Of a stretch of DNA of 64,000 nt, positions 39,901 through 50,897 are shown one piece after another. This stretch comes from Lagopus muta (lineage: Eukaryota; Chordata; Aves; Galliformes; Phasianidae), in NCBI RefSeq assembly GCF_023343835.1, contig NC_064443.1:11718001-11782000 (forward strand), written 5' to 3'. How positions within the stretch are numbered: position 1 is the first letter of the stretch; each line of letters begins with the position of its first letter. The notes below the pieces were generated by a model. The model ran no database searches. It was not told the DNA's origin and was given only the letters and a program-made list of their open reading frames with translations. The position numbers and the translations under genes were made by a program.

Positions 39901-42900
39901 CAGGGCAATTCAAGTAGAAATGTGCTGAGTGTCTTGTGATTGTCAGACTTATGGCACTTTGGGGATGTGAACAGGATACTGAAGTAGTTAGCTGTCCGTG
40001 GTGTTAGAGCATCCCTGCCATTATTCACTGCTTCTTTGTCTAAGCTGTTGGATTGGTTGCTAGGTTTGGAATGGAAAACTGGCATCTAGAGTCCTTTTTC
40101 TCCTCCACTATGGGAATAGTGTTAGAAGTTGGATCTTTAAATGTGCAGCATAGTCAGATGAATGGTGAGTTTTGAACAGTGAAGTTGTTTTTCCCTTTAT
40201 CACATTCTGTTATTTGACTTTTTTTCCTCCGTTCTTTATTAGATTCCTACGAAGCTAAAAGAAGCACTGAAAACGTCCAAGGAATGCATAGAAAAAAGAT
40301 TAACAGAAGAACAGAAATTGGTAACTTCTGCATTTCTTTACTGTCTTTCCTAGAGACATTCAGTTTCCTCTTATCTCTTCTAAATGTGGAAAGTGAGCTC
40401 TTACTTCAGAGTAACAAAGGTTTTCATCAACAGATGTGCTTTCTCAAAAATGTGGTATTGAGCAGCTGTAGAACAGCTGTTGAAGGCATGGAATTACACT
40501 CATATTGTGTAGAGTGGTGCAGCTTCACAGGGACTCTTAAAGGATTATCTTAATTGTTCTGTGAGGGTTGAACCCCAAACATATGCTATGTTGAGAACAC
40601 TTGGGATCTTAACATGGCTTTGTTCTTTTTCTTTTTCCTTTTTTTCCCCTTAATTTTGAAGATTCACCAGCACAGAAGGCTGACAAGAGCTCAGTCTCAT
40701 CACGGCTCTGAAGAAGAAAAGAAGAAAAGGAAGATCTTAGCAAGAAAGGTAAACATCTTTACATGGATTTCTCACACAGAAAATTATTCAGTGTGTAGCA
40801 TGGACATCCACAGGTGTGCTGCAGTATTCAGTCCTGTGATGTTCTTCCTGATCTGTAGCTCAGTGGTAACACTTATTAAATGACTGCTGACTGTTTAACT
40901 TATTTGAAGTTACTTAATGAAAATGGGCTTAACTAACAGCTGCTGCCCAGTGGAGGTCTGAGAGCTGGTTTTTGTTTTTTTTCAGCTGTCTGCAGCACTC
41001 TATCTGTTTCTCATCCTTTTTTTTTTTTTTCTTTTTCTTTTTTTTTTTCTTTATCAGTTTTCTACATTTCCCTTGCAGTCAGAGCATACTGAAGTTGCCC
41101 TGTTTGCCTGGGTCATTTGAGCACAGGGCTGCCTTGCTGCTGTTGTCTTTGCAGCAGCACGTGTTGATTGGGGAAGAGAGATGCTGGGCATTGATAAACC
41201 TTGTGTGATATATCAGATAGCTTTTAAAAGTTCTCTGAGTCAACTTGATTTTCATCATGAAAGGGGTTATTCATTCCCACCTTCTGTTTCTTCTTTGTTT
41301 GAAGAAGTCAAAACGCTCTGCCTATGAAAGTGCGGAAGAACACTCAGCAAAATACAGCAACTCAAATAACTCAGGTAACTACAGAGAGAAGAGCTTGCTT
41401 CTACACAGCTGTGTCAATGTTTTCATTGTCACTATAATTCTGTGGCTTAAAAGGTCCAGGATTACCATCAGTTTGCACCAGAATATTGAACTAACAGATG
41501 CTGATAGTACTGTCTCCAGCGTTTGGTAATAGATAAATTGAGGGCTTAGAGATACCACTAGAGCTAAATTTTCAGCTGATACAAAGTAATGTGTCCTCTC
41601 TTCTATTCCTCAAAAGGAGGGAAAAAAAGAAAAAGAAAAAAGATAATAACAAAAAAACCCACTCTATTCAATCCATTTGACAATTGACAGGAGTAGCATT
41701 GATTATTTGGATCTTTTGCTAATGAAGATCTCAGAGAGAAACTCTGTGGTCATTTCTTTAGTAAGGTATTAAGATGAATTGATTATCTTTTGAATTGCTT
41801 CTTCATTGTCAGTTTCTAAAACAGCACAGTATTTGACAGGTCTTCATGTAGTTAAAAGAGATGGCCTGTACTACTGAACAATTCAATGTAGTGTTCTTGT
41901 GTGGCTAAAATGTATCCAGAATCAGCCTACTGTGGAATAGTTAGGTGTCAGAGTAACTTGTGGGTACAGGAGCTGACTAAAAATCATCTCTTAGAAGGAG
42001 GAATGAAGTGCCATCCATGCAGTGGCACAACTCTTAAGGAAAACAGAATTTGGACGCTGAAATCCAACAGCCTAAGCAACAGAAAAGAAGTGTTTCCCAT
42101 TGAGGAGTACTGTTGACTGTGCTGCTTATGTGTTTGGACCTCCTCTGATAATATGTACTGTAAAGCTTTTCTGTTTGGATCGGATGTGAGTGACACTGTT
42201 TGTATGAATGGGAATCTTTGCCACGTTTTCGTTGGGAGCAGAATTGAGCCTTCAGTCAATAAAGTTGGCCTGTTTTCAACAATCTGTCCTGTCTGACTGT
42301 GTTGAGTTTTGCATCACAGCTTTAGTTACTAGACTGTTGTTTTATTTAGCAGGCTCTGGGGCGAGTTCCCCATTAACATCTCCATCATCCCCCACTCCGC
42401 CCTCTACAGCAGGTAAGCTCAAGAGTCATTGTAATGTTTGTTTTTAATTTGTGGTGTCCTTTTTGTTTTACCCTCTGTGTTTAACCACAGGAACTGTGTT
42501 GTTCCCAAAGATGATTAAGGGATGATGGTCTTAAACGATGGAACACAGAGATTATGTTTATCTTGTATCAGGTCGAGTGTGGACATTTGTCCTCTTTTGA
42601 GGGCTATAGAGAACCTCTGAATTCAGTTCCTTTTTTAATATTATCTTTTCTGGGAGGTGCCTGGTATGATTTACTGTAGAGTTTGTTTACTTCAGTCTTT
42701 GATTTTACTCCAGTCCTACTGAGACTGCTGGTTTCCAGACATTTTCTGAGCTTCATGTTGCAGTATACGTTTGTTCTAATGTTAATGGCCTGTGGGCCAT
42801 GAAATCATGTTTGTCAGTCCCTTGGTTCTGTGTATTGTCTATTTACACCTGTACTGCTGTGACCTGATCTTGGAAGTTTTGGGGTATGACAAATTGAGTG

Positions 42901-45900
42901 CCTTAGGCCACATAAATCTCCCCTGTTCTGCTGTCGCCTGTTGGTGATATGAGTAGAGCTGCTTGTGCAGAGAAACAAGTCAGAAACTGGTTTGTGTTAA
43001 AAATAATCTCTCGTTTTGACCAGATCCCACTTCCAATTTGCTAGGTAGCTATGCAAACAGTTTTGCTAATGTTTGGGACAAGTGGTGGGATGTGGTAGAG
43101 AAATCTGCTTGAGTGGGCATTGCCAGAAACAGAAATACTTGTGAAAGTTGGATTACAAATATGAGTATTGAGCTGTGGTGGACACACTCCAGTCTGAAAG
43201 GCTAGAAGAAGTGCACTAGCAAACATTACCAGCAAAAGGTCTGAATGGAATATATACCAAGAAAGGAGGCTGTCTGTGGCATTGCTGTTATGGTGACTTG
43301 TGTCATGATTCCTACTCGCAGGAGCTTTCTATACCAAAGTGATGAAATCAAATCTGTGCTTGTTGTGGATGGTCATATGTAAGATGCTACAGTCTTGTGA
43401 TATAATTTAAATCTTTTATGCTGAAATTCAAATCAGTCGTTTCCCCTTCGAGTAGAGAGTACACTGAAGTACGTGTTCTATGAACTTACTTCTTCCAGTT
43501 ACTCTAAACAAGATAATTACTGCTGTTGTGTTGCACAATGACAGCTCTGTTTTCTGTAGATGAGATGGCTCATCTTCCAGATTCTGTATGCTTTAAAAAG
43601 AAAGTAGCTGAACAATGCAAAAGAAAATCCCCATGCCTTCAAAGTAGATAGATATTTAGAAAACTTTTTTTCTTTCTGGAATAGAACAGCTTTTAACTGG
43701 CGTTTCAACTTTAATGTGTATTGGAACTAGATTGAAAGCTCAGGCTCAGGTTAATTCATGGATTTGGCTCAGCTGGCTTAAAATGGCTGAAGTTTTGGCT
43801 CAGAAATTTGGCTCTGAGTTCAAACCACACAGTCACAGTGTGTCAGTCATCCTGCAGGCAGTGTGCTTGAGGAGACATAGCAGTCTGCCCTGTGTGTGAC
43901 GTGATGCACATTGCCCTGTGTGCAGCCACATCAGGAAGTGCTTTAATGGGTTGATGGTGTTGGTGCTTTCATTTGGGCATAAAGGCAAGTGTCACCATTT
44001 CAGGAATGCTTTTATAAGTAGAATTAATGGACGAAACTTCAGATATTAGCTCTAAGAGAAAGCGAGAGACATCATCAGTGATGTTGTTTGTATTCTGTAC
44101 AGGTGTGCTGTTGATGACTTGGTGAAAGACTCACTGGCCCCATGGTTAAGACATTATTTGTGACAGCTGATGCAGCTGTAGCTTCTGTTTTGTCCTGTTT
44201 CATTGTATTCATTAAGGATATTTACCTCTAGACCAAAATTGCTTGTGGGCATCATGGTGAGATGACCTTCAAAGCAGGAATGAGGCTTTCAGTTTGTCCT
44301 TCTGGTTTGTGTTAGTATCGTAGCAAGTCAAAGAGTCTTGCTGATATGATGCCATGCCAAAATGAAGGCTGATATGGAGAAGGATGTCCTACAGAAGCTC
44401 TTGGCCTATTCCATCTCAGTCAGTGTAGCGTGTGGGTATGTGCAGAACTGGAGACTCCAACCAGAGGTAAACAGGCTTCAGGCTGTCATACCCTGGGGAA
44501 GAATCATGGACTCTTGTGGGTGTTTCTCATTGACAGGAGTGCTTGTTTGTGACCAGCTGTGTTGCAGATACGTGGCTGAATGCCATCTTTGAAATACGTT
44601 GCTTAGATCATGACGAATGACTCTAACACAACTTCTGTCTTTCTGACATTCTCTTCTGAATGGATTTTATGTTTTCATTTTTCCCCATCTACTTGCACAC
44701 TTGAATCCACTTTGCTTCACTTAGAATCTGTTGTTTTCCTTTGTGGCTAGGATCAGAAGGGATGCAGAACCATGGTGTGGGTTATTTAAAACTTCACTAC
44801 ATCTCTAAATGCAGTAAGCCTGTAACATACCAGTGGGCTCTCCTACTAGAGAACTTTGGAGGGTGCCATTTAGCCAGCTCCTTTCTGAACAGTATTGCTG
44901 TCCTGCACTTCCCAGAGAGAATAAGCTGAAGGAGTTGTACTTAACTTTAGTGTCCTTTTCTGTGCCAGTTGTTCTGAATACTTCACTACAGCATATTTCA
45001 TAGAGAGCCATGTGGAGCATCTTTAGAGCTCTTCACCTGTCTGTAAGACAATGCACAGTGCTTTAGCAGGTGCTGCCCTTGGTTGTTTCTGATTGATCCG
45101 TGTAGCTTAAGTGTAAATGCAGGTGTGACAGGAGATGTGCCATGATGAATGAATTTCATCTCCAGTGTCTAATCTTCCTGTGGATTTCTTGCTAACTGTC
45201 TCTCAGTGCACTGTAATCCTGTGAAGCCTGAATTACAGCATGTGAAATTGATAATATGAATGTTTTATTTGTTGATTGGGTATAATAATGCTTACAGTGT
45301 GGAAAGTTGAGTTCATTATTCACAATCCAAGTGTTGTATATGCAATAGGAAAAAAAAAAATCAACTGCTATTCCCATGTATTTTTCAGTGCATAAGAATG
45401 TATTGTTTTTTTGGTACTAACTTCTCAGCTAACGCTCTCTGTTTTTCTTACTTTGACACGAGATCCGGATGATTAACTTGTGTCCTCTCTCTTTCTCTGC
45501 TGTCTTCAATAGAGCATGCATCATTTTGAACGTGAATTTTCGGAAAAGTAAGCTAATGCTGATTTATCTCTTTAAAGATGCTCTGTTTCTGTATGGGAAA
45601 GTTTAATGCAAATCTTAAACTTGCTTAGTATTGGGAGGGAATGGAAGAAAAAGATCTGAGCATTCTTATGGATTATTTTAATGAAATACAGCATCTTTAA
45701 AAACTTATCACTAAAATGATTTTCTTTGTTTGCATCCCATTCTCAGCAAAGTTTTTAATGATGTTTGCACAATTACTGTCACTTTAAATTCATAATTAAG
45801 TTTTTGTTTCAATTCAGGCATCAAGTTTACAGCATCTGATTTACTTCCTATTCCTTTTAACACACTCTCTTAACAAAAATGTCCCTGTAAAAAAAAACCC

Positions 45901-48736
45901 TTGGTAAGTTCTTGTTTGAGTGTTTTATTCCTATAACTGTGTGAATGAGTGAATGTGTTTGCAGTCAGCTGCTTCCAACGTATGTATTGGAAAAGTTGTG
46001 TGATAATTGAGCACTTGCCTGAAGTATTTTCTGGGTAAATATGGGAAAGTATTTCACTGTTGGGTTGATCAGTTTAACCTGCAGATGGAGCTGCATAGGA
46101 GTCCTCTGCAGTAAACTAAGATTTCTTTTGCACCACTCACGCCAAGAAGGGACAGCTTAGTTTTGGTTGACTGATAGGGTGACTGAAATGAATGGATTTG
46201 ACAGCTTTTCAGAATCGTGCTCTTAATTTACATGTTCAATATGTAATGCTCATAGCTAGTCAGATACCATCTTAAGTCCTGTATTTATATTTTAAGGCAG
46301 AAATCAGGTGTAAGATCTCCTAAGAGTTTCTTTCAACTGTATGATGTTGGCATCACAATTTAGAAATACTTGGTACTGAGGAACTTAACAGATTTGCAGG
46401 CAGAAAGGCAGCCTCTCCCCCACTCCCTGTCCTTTATGCCCCCATCATAAAATGACCAGACCAAAATTTAAAGATAACCACATGGATTCTTGGCCAAATA
46501 ATAGCAATCCAAGCACTTACGTAGTGGCATTTTTGCCTCCGTTTCTGTCAAATATGTACCTTCTTTTGCCAAATTATTACTGCTACATTTCTATTCCATA
46601 TGGAGTCCTGGCTGCTGTCTTCATGGTCTCTCCTTATTGTATCTTGTACAACTATGTGCATAACCTCTCCAGTTTCACCTTGCTGTTCCAATCAAAATCT
46701 TGTCTTCGTTCTCTGAAATTCTTGCATTCTCTTTCAAGCCATCTCAGTTGTGATGAGCTGGCCTTGGCTGTTTTACAGCAGTTCATCTGATCCCAAATCC
46801 GATGCGAGCGTTGCTACGCCACTCCTGCCCTGACCTCTTAACTCATCAGAGTGGTTAACTGTTCTTGGTTTTGTTCTTCTGTGCCAGGGTGTCTGTTTTG
46901 CTTTGCTGTGCTTTACTGGCAGTCCATACACATGGCACAAACAGGACTCTAACTTAGGGGATGGTTTTCAGTATTTGTAATTACAGACTCACATCTTTGG
47001 CTAGTGCAAAAACACGGGTTTGGGTAAGTTAGATGACCCCAAGGCATCAATATGTGATGTGTTATTTCAGTTTATACTAACATTGTGTAATGTTTTGAGT
47101 ACTTAAGAGAGCAGCTGATCCACATGCCCCAGACGTGTTTTTTCACTTATTCTCTGACATTTCCAATAGAGCTTGAACATTACTCTATAGGACTTGAACA
47201 TTAGTTCTGAAAGGGATGAGAGTGAAGACAGGAGCTGTTTTTCTGTGTTTTCTTATCACAGAAAAAGGTTTTCATGCCAGTGAGAATTTTAACACTTCTT
47301 GAATCCACGTCCATAGTTTCCTTTAACTGCTTAGTATTTGCTTAATTCATAGCAAGCAGTTCTACCTCATTTGTCATAGTGTGTTGGCTGGCCCTGTGTT
47401 GTTTTGCTCTTTTGTCCAAAAGCATCCCAGTCCTTACCAATTGCTGTTGTGTTCCTCATAGAGGTTAGAGCTACCAAACAAGTACTGAACTACAGATGCC
47501 ACTTGTCTCCCTCGCCATACCTGACATTAACTCATGGTCTAGACAATGGCATTAAAATTCACTGTTGAATAATAATATCTTAACCGCTAAGCCCCCCGTT
47601 TTCAGAATATGAAGCTGAAGACAGGCCCATCATTCACATGCAACTGAGGGTGTGCTGCAAATGCACCTTCACGTGGATGTCTTGTGGAGCAGGGGTCACC
47701 TCTGGCCTTTGCTCTTACTCCTGCCATGTATCTTTGATCCTGAGTGTAGAAATGATGATGTAACGTGCAGCAGCTGAGAAGCACTGGAGCACATTGTGTG
47801 GAAATGTGGGTCAAATAAGGCCACCTGCCTGGACCTGAGCTTCCAGAACCTGTGCTGGGTTAGCTGCCTGCATGCACAGCTGGTTTCTGGCCTTCCAGCC
47901 CTCTCTGCAAGTTGTCAGGGCATGGAGCTTAAAGCATGATGAGACAACATGACTAGGGTAAAAAGCAATGGCCAGAGTGCAAGGTAGGAGCACAGAAAGC
48001 AAGCAAGTGGTGTGAGTAGTGAGTTGTGATTCCTTCAGCCTGTGAAACAAGCATTTGCTTGTTTCTCTATGGCTGAAGAAAGTCTGACAGTACTGTGGAC
48101 ACGTAAAACATTTCCAGAAAAACTCTATCTGCAGTTAGTTGCCTAAAATTAATGTATAATTTGATCAATCACCACAAATGCTACAGCAGAGTGGTCCTTT
48201 GTAAAACCTGTAATGTTCCTCATGTAAATATGAACAGAGGGTAAGATTTGCTTCCCGGTCAGTATCGCATTTGAGTCACGTTTTGCATCCCTGAGAACTG
48301 ATGACTTTTAGGCTTCTTCTCAGAGGTGTCTCAGATGACGTGACTCACCTGCAGATAGAGGTTTGATCACATCAGCATTTTTTCATCCTGTTCTGTTGTT
48401 CACATTCCACTTGTTTTCAAGGAGTGAAGTTCCTAGTGCAGAACTGACACGGTCCGGCTACGTGGCTGCAGTGCTCTGAGCAGGACCTCTGTGGCATAAT
48501 CAAACATCATCTTCTCTCCTCACTCAACAGGAGCATCATCGATACCCCCAGCACCACCACCGCCACCCCTGCCACCAGCAGCTCCTCCTCCAAATACAGA
48601 GGTGCCAACACAGCCAAGCTCACAGCCTGCTGTCAGTGCGAGCCGAGGAGCCTTACTCAGCTCCATTCAAAACTTTCAGAAAGGAACTCTGAAGAAAACA
48701 CACACGTGTGACTACAGTGCTCCCAGGATCAGCTGA
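18059..48736 (+). CDS. PXK: PX domain-containing protein kinase-like protein
   Basis: Eighteen coding exons: 18059-18160, 26031-26081, 26746-26793, 30574-30760, 32622-32699, 32848-32921, 33467-33541, 34677-34781, 34940-35041, 35839-36000, 36834-36951, 37388-37466, 39432-39480, 40243-40320, 40662-40748, 41305-41374, 42350-42412, 48531-48736 (stop TGA). All join in frame to 577 residues (human 578). The PX domain occupies about residues 14-126, with RRYSDF at 54-59 and PPKK at 76-79 for phosphoinositide binding. The kinase-like domain is degenerate: the HRD site reads YGH (286-288) with Asn293 kept, and DFG reads DLE (305-307). A basic stretch (EEEKKKRKILARKKSKR), a proline run and a WH2 actin-binding motif (about 548-566, RGALLSSIQNFQKGTLKK) follow. 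The mammalian protein acts on endosomes and modulates Na,K-ATPase and receptor trafficking. Confidence 0.96.
22465..22507. repeat. Short imperfect tandem repeat
   Basis: TTTTAATGATATGAAC occurs at 22465-22480, is followed directly by TTTTAATGATATGA at 22481-22494, and then by a shorter ATGATATGAAC at 22497-22507. It is a small local duplication inside PXK intron 1 with no evident function. Confidence 0.85.
24512..24650 (-). mobile_element. Old CR1 LINE 3'-end fragment in PXK intron 1
   Basis: On the + strand: TTCATAGACTCATCAAAG, then TTGGAGAAGACATCTGGGATC, CAGCCCCACCGTGCCCATG, and TCAGTGCCACATCTCCATGG. This is the reverse complement of the tail of an older CR1 subfamily, clearly different from the two younger copies in this window. 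Only about 140 bp remain. Confidence 0.75.
26794..30573 (+). other. PXK: PXK intron 3
   Basis: 3.8 kb between coding exons 3 and 4, ending with TTCTCTGTTTAAG. No repeat, RNA gene or second reading frame of interest was recognised. Confidence 0.65.
32139..32211 (+). repeat. Long polypyrimidine tract with CAG end
   Basis: About 70 nt of C and T interrupted by only two A residues, ending TCCTCTCAG. It lies in PXK intron 4, about 410 nt before the real acceptor of exon 5 (32620-32621). It resembles an exceptionally strong 3' splice site, but no coding exon with a good donor follows. Confidence 0.8.
35091..35184 (+). repeat. T-rich low-complexity tract
   Basis: Broken T runs, including one of about 16 T before AGCACAAC, in PXK intron 9 just after exon 9. 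Low-complexity sequence, with no tail or body of a retroposon recognised beside it. Confidence 0.8.
41017..41055 (+). repeat. T-rich low-complexity tract
   Basis: T runs broken by single C residues in PXK intron 15. Simple sequence only. Confidence 0.8.
42413..48530 (+). other. PXK: PXK intron 17
   Basis: 6.1 kb between coding exon 17 and the last exon. It contains a candidate 35-nt alternative exon at 45513-45547 with a good acceptor and donor. Otherwise no repeat or RNA gene was recognised. Confidence 0.65.
45513..45547 (+). other. PXK: Candidate alternative (terminating) exon of PXK
   Basis: Preceded by a strong pyrimidine tract and AATAG (TCTTTCTCTGCTGTCTTCAA-TAG) and followed by the donor GTAAGC at 45548. 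Joined to exon 17, which leaves one base (G), it adds E-H-A-S-F and then TGA. It would therefore give a PXK form lacking the proline run and WH2 motif, or mark the message for decay. This is an inference from splice signals only; I cannot confirm use. Confidence 0.35.
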
Positions 48737-49000
48737 GGCTGACGGTTACACCAGGATTGAATTCCCCCTCCCGCTCCTGTGCTGTCCAGGAACAAGGCCC
48801 TTCTGACCAGCAACTGATTCACCAACGCATACAGCAGCTAGTCATGCAGTAGCTCCTTTTACCTCTGTTTCAGCTTTACACAAGTAGCAGCACTACCCCA
48901 TCTGCACTGCGTTGCCATGCTAAGTACTCCATTCTTTATTTGGTTTCAAGGATTTTGTTTTCTAGCTGCAGTTTCAGGTACAGCAACTTCTGCGTGGCTG

Positions 49001-49006
49001 AATAAA
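49001..49006 (+). terminator. PXK: Candidate proximal poly(A) signal AATAAA for PXK
   Basis: Canonical hexamer 265 nt after the PXK stop, but the following sequence (ACTGAGAATAGGAATGGCC) is not GT-rich, so it is the weaker candidate. Confidence 0.4.
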
Positions 49007-49622
49007 ACTGAGAATAGGAATGGCCACGATCAAGGTGAATTAATGCATTTTTTAGTTCTATTCTTCTCACTTTTTTTTTGGTCAAATTACAAGAATCTAC
49101 TTCTAACCTGCCCTTTTTCAACACTGGTCATCCAGCAGTAACTCATTTAACTTCCTGCACTGAATCAGCATATTTTGTTTGAGATAATCCAAAAAGAACC
49201 CAGCCAAAACCAACCAACAAAACAACCCATAAAACATACTGCACAGGTGAGGGAACTGGAGAATTAAATCTTATTCCCACCATTTTTGCTGATGGACTAA
49301 GAATAGTGTCTCAGACTTGTTTAAATGGACATCCTACCTGCAACTCTAAGGGAAAGTGTTTTTTAAATAATAGTTGAAATGGAAGTTAATAGGGCACTGG
49401 GATATTATTCATGATTTAGTTAAATGCAAACTTACTTCAAGTTAATTTTACAGCTTATACTTTATTGAAAGATCATTTTTCGATTTGATTAAAACCTTAA
49501 ACAAATTGCACTTTAAAGGATTATAGATAATCCATTTTTTAAAATTCAAGTACATCCGTGTTTGTAACTATGCAGAGAATGTCTGTACAGTTTCATGTAA
49601 CCTGTGATATTCAGTCATTTTT

Positions 49623-49628
49623 ATTAAA
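49623..49628 (+). terminator. PXK: Candidate distal poly(A) signal ATTAAA for PXK
   Basis: ATTAAA followed 30-45 nt later by GTGGTGGTGGATGTGTTCTG, a strong GT-rich downstream element. On the opposite strand AATAAA overlaps it (49620-49625). Confidence 0.5.
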
Positions 49629-50014
49629 ATGTTAATGGAGTTCCTCCAGCAGCGTGGTGGTGGATGTGTTCTGCTAGGATTTTGCCTGCAAGCCTGACTT
49701 CTAAGAGATTGAGTAGCACTTCTGCTTGGAAATGCCCTGGGTTCCTGACCTGTAACTGAAGTAGGACCTGAGCCCTTGTGTCTGCTTAAGAGAGGTAAGT
49801 ATCTGCTCCAGAACGGTTCACTGGAAGGCACCTTTTCCTGGCTGTACAGCAAGCTGTGCTGCATTGCCTTCTGTAGGCAGACTGTCTCTACCAGGGCAGT
49901 AACAGAAGCTGCTGAACAAAGAACAAACCCTCTCTGTCAGCTCCTTAGCTAAACCCTGGTATGTGGTTGCAGCAAAAGCTGGTGCAGTTGTTGCCCAGCT
50001 CTTCAAACATACCC

Positions 50015-50897
50015 AAACAACTGCTTTTGAATAGTTTATTACCTTACCCAGGTCTGAAAAAAGTAACTTTTTTTCTTCTTTGCCTGTAAGAACTATAGTT
50101 TGTGCATACTGTTGTTGAGTTTAAAAAACAAGCAAACAGACAAACAAGGCACAAAACCATACATAAAAACAAAACATCTGAGCAAGTTTTTTTATCACTG
50201 TACATGACAGCTGGCATAGAAAATGCACGTGACAGTTAATAAAGAATAAATAGCTATTATTTCCCACCACACACTGAAGAGGATCAAGATCTTTAACCAA
50301 AGCTCTTGTGCAGCTTTCCTGTATGACCAGAGCACTCTTTGAAGAAAGCACGAGCCACCTCTTAACCCATATTACAGGCTTCCAGAGCCATTTTATACAG
50401 GTATTTGTTAAACTGTTGAATTAAAAAGCAAGGCTTCACTCAGCTCTGGTTTTATCATTTGCCTTTAGTAAGCCTTGCAAACACAGGCTCCTAGAGAGCT
50501 GTGCAGCATCCTAGGACTAGACTCAGGGTGGCCCTTATTATTCACTACCATTCTGCACTCAACCACCATCACTGTCAGTTTGGCACAGCTGGTCTGATCT
50601 TACAGGACAAGCAGAAATGGAAGACCTCTTCTTCCCTCTGAATTTAGAGCATACAGAGAGATCCTAACCCAGCTGAAGTACAAGCTAACTTACAGACGAG
50701 CATTACCACAGGGTTACTTAAATGCAGTGGCTTAGAGAGAAACCCCACCAGACCCCATTGCAGCCATATAAATATTCTGGGAAATCGCTGTACTTCACTG
50801 TACAAAAGTTTATGCAGCTATACAACAAAGTTTTGCATACAAGTTGCCCTATACCATTAATACTTTTTAAAGCAGGACTTTAAAACATATTTACAAC
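50015..50897 (-). other. PDHB: PDHB 3' UTR
   Basis: Minus-strand sequence between the PDHB stop (50898-50900) and the likely cleavage region just past the signal at 50035-50040. Its length of about 0.86 kb is inferred from that signal. The small open frames here are not genes. Confidence 0.55.
50035..50040 (-). terminator. PDHB: Poly(A) signal AATAAA for PDHB
   Basis: TTTATT on the + strand, so AATAAA for PDHB. Downstream on the minus strand is a GT-rich stretch (CAGTTGTTTGGGTATGTTTG), a good match to a cleavage element. It lies about 860 nt after the stop. Confidence 0.6.

Larger units (their letters stand above)
30761..42349 (+). other. PXK: PXK introns 4-16
   Basis: Thirteen GT-AG introns between the mid-gene exons. 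Contents worth noting: a roughly 70-nt pyrimidine tract at 32139-32208 ending in CAG, T-rich runs at 35091-35184 and 41017-41055, and a candidate cryptic exon at 39155-39228. A purine-rich (AAAGGAGGG, then AAAAAGAAAAAGA) patch lies at 41615-41660. No interspersed repeat was recognised. Confidence 0.6.
48737..49650 (+). other. PXK: PXK 3' UTR
   Basis: Sequence from the stop codon to a likely cleavage region near 49645. Two candidate signals are present, AATAAA at 49001 and ATTAAA at 49623. No other feature was seen. Confidence 0.6.
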
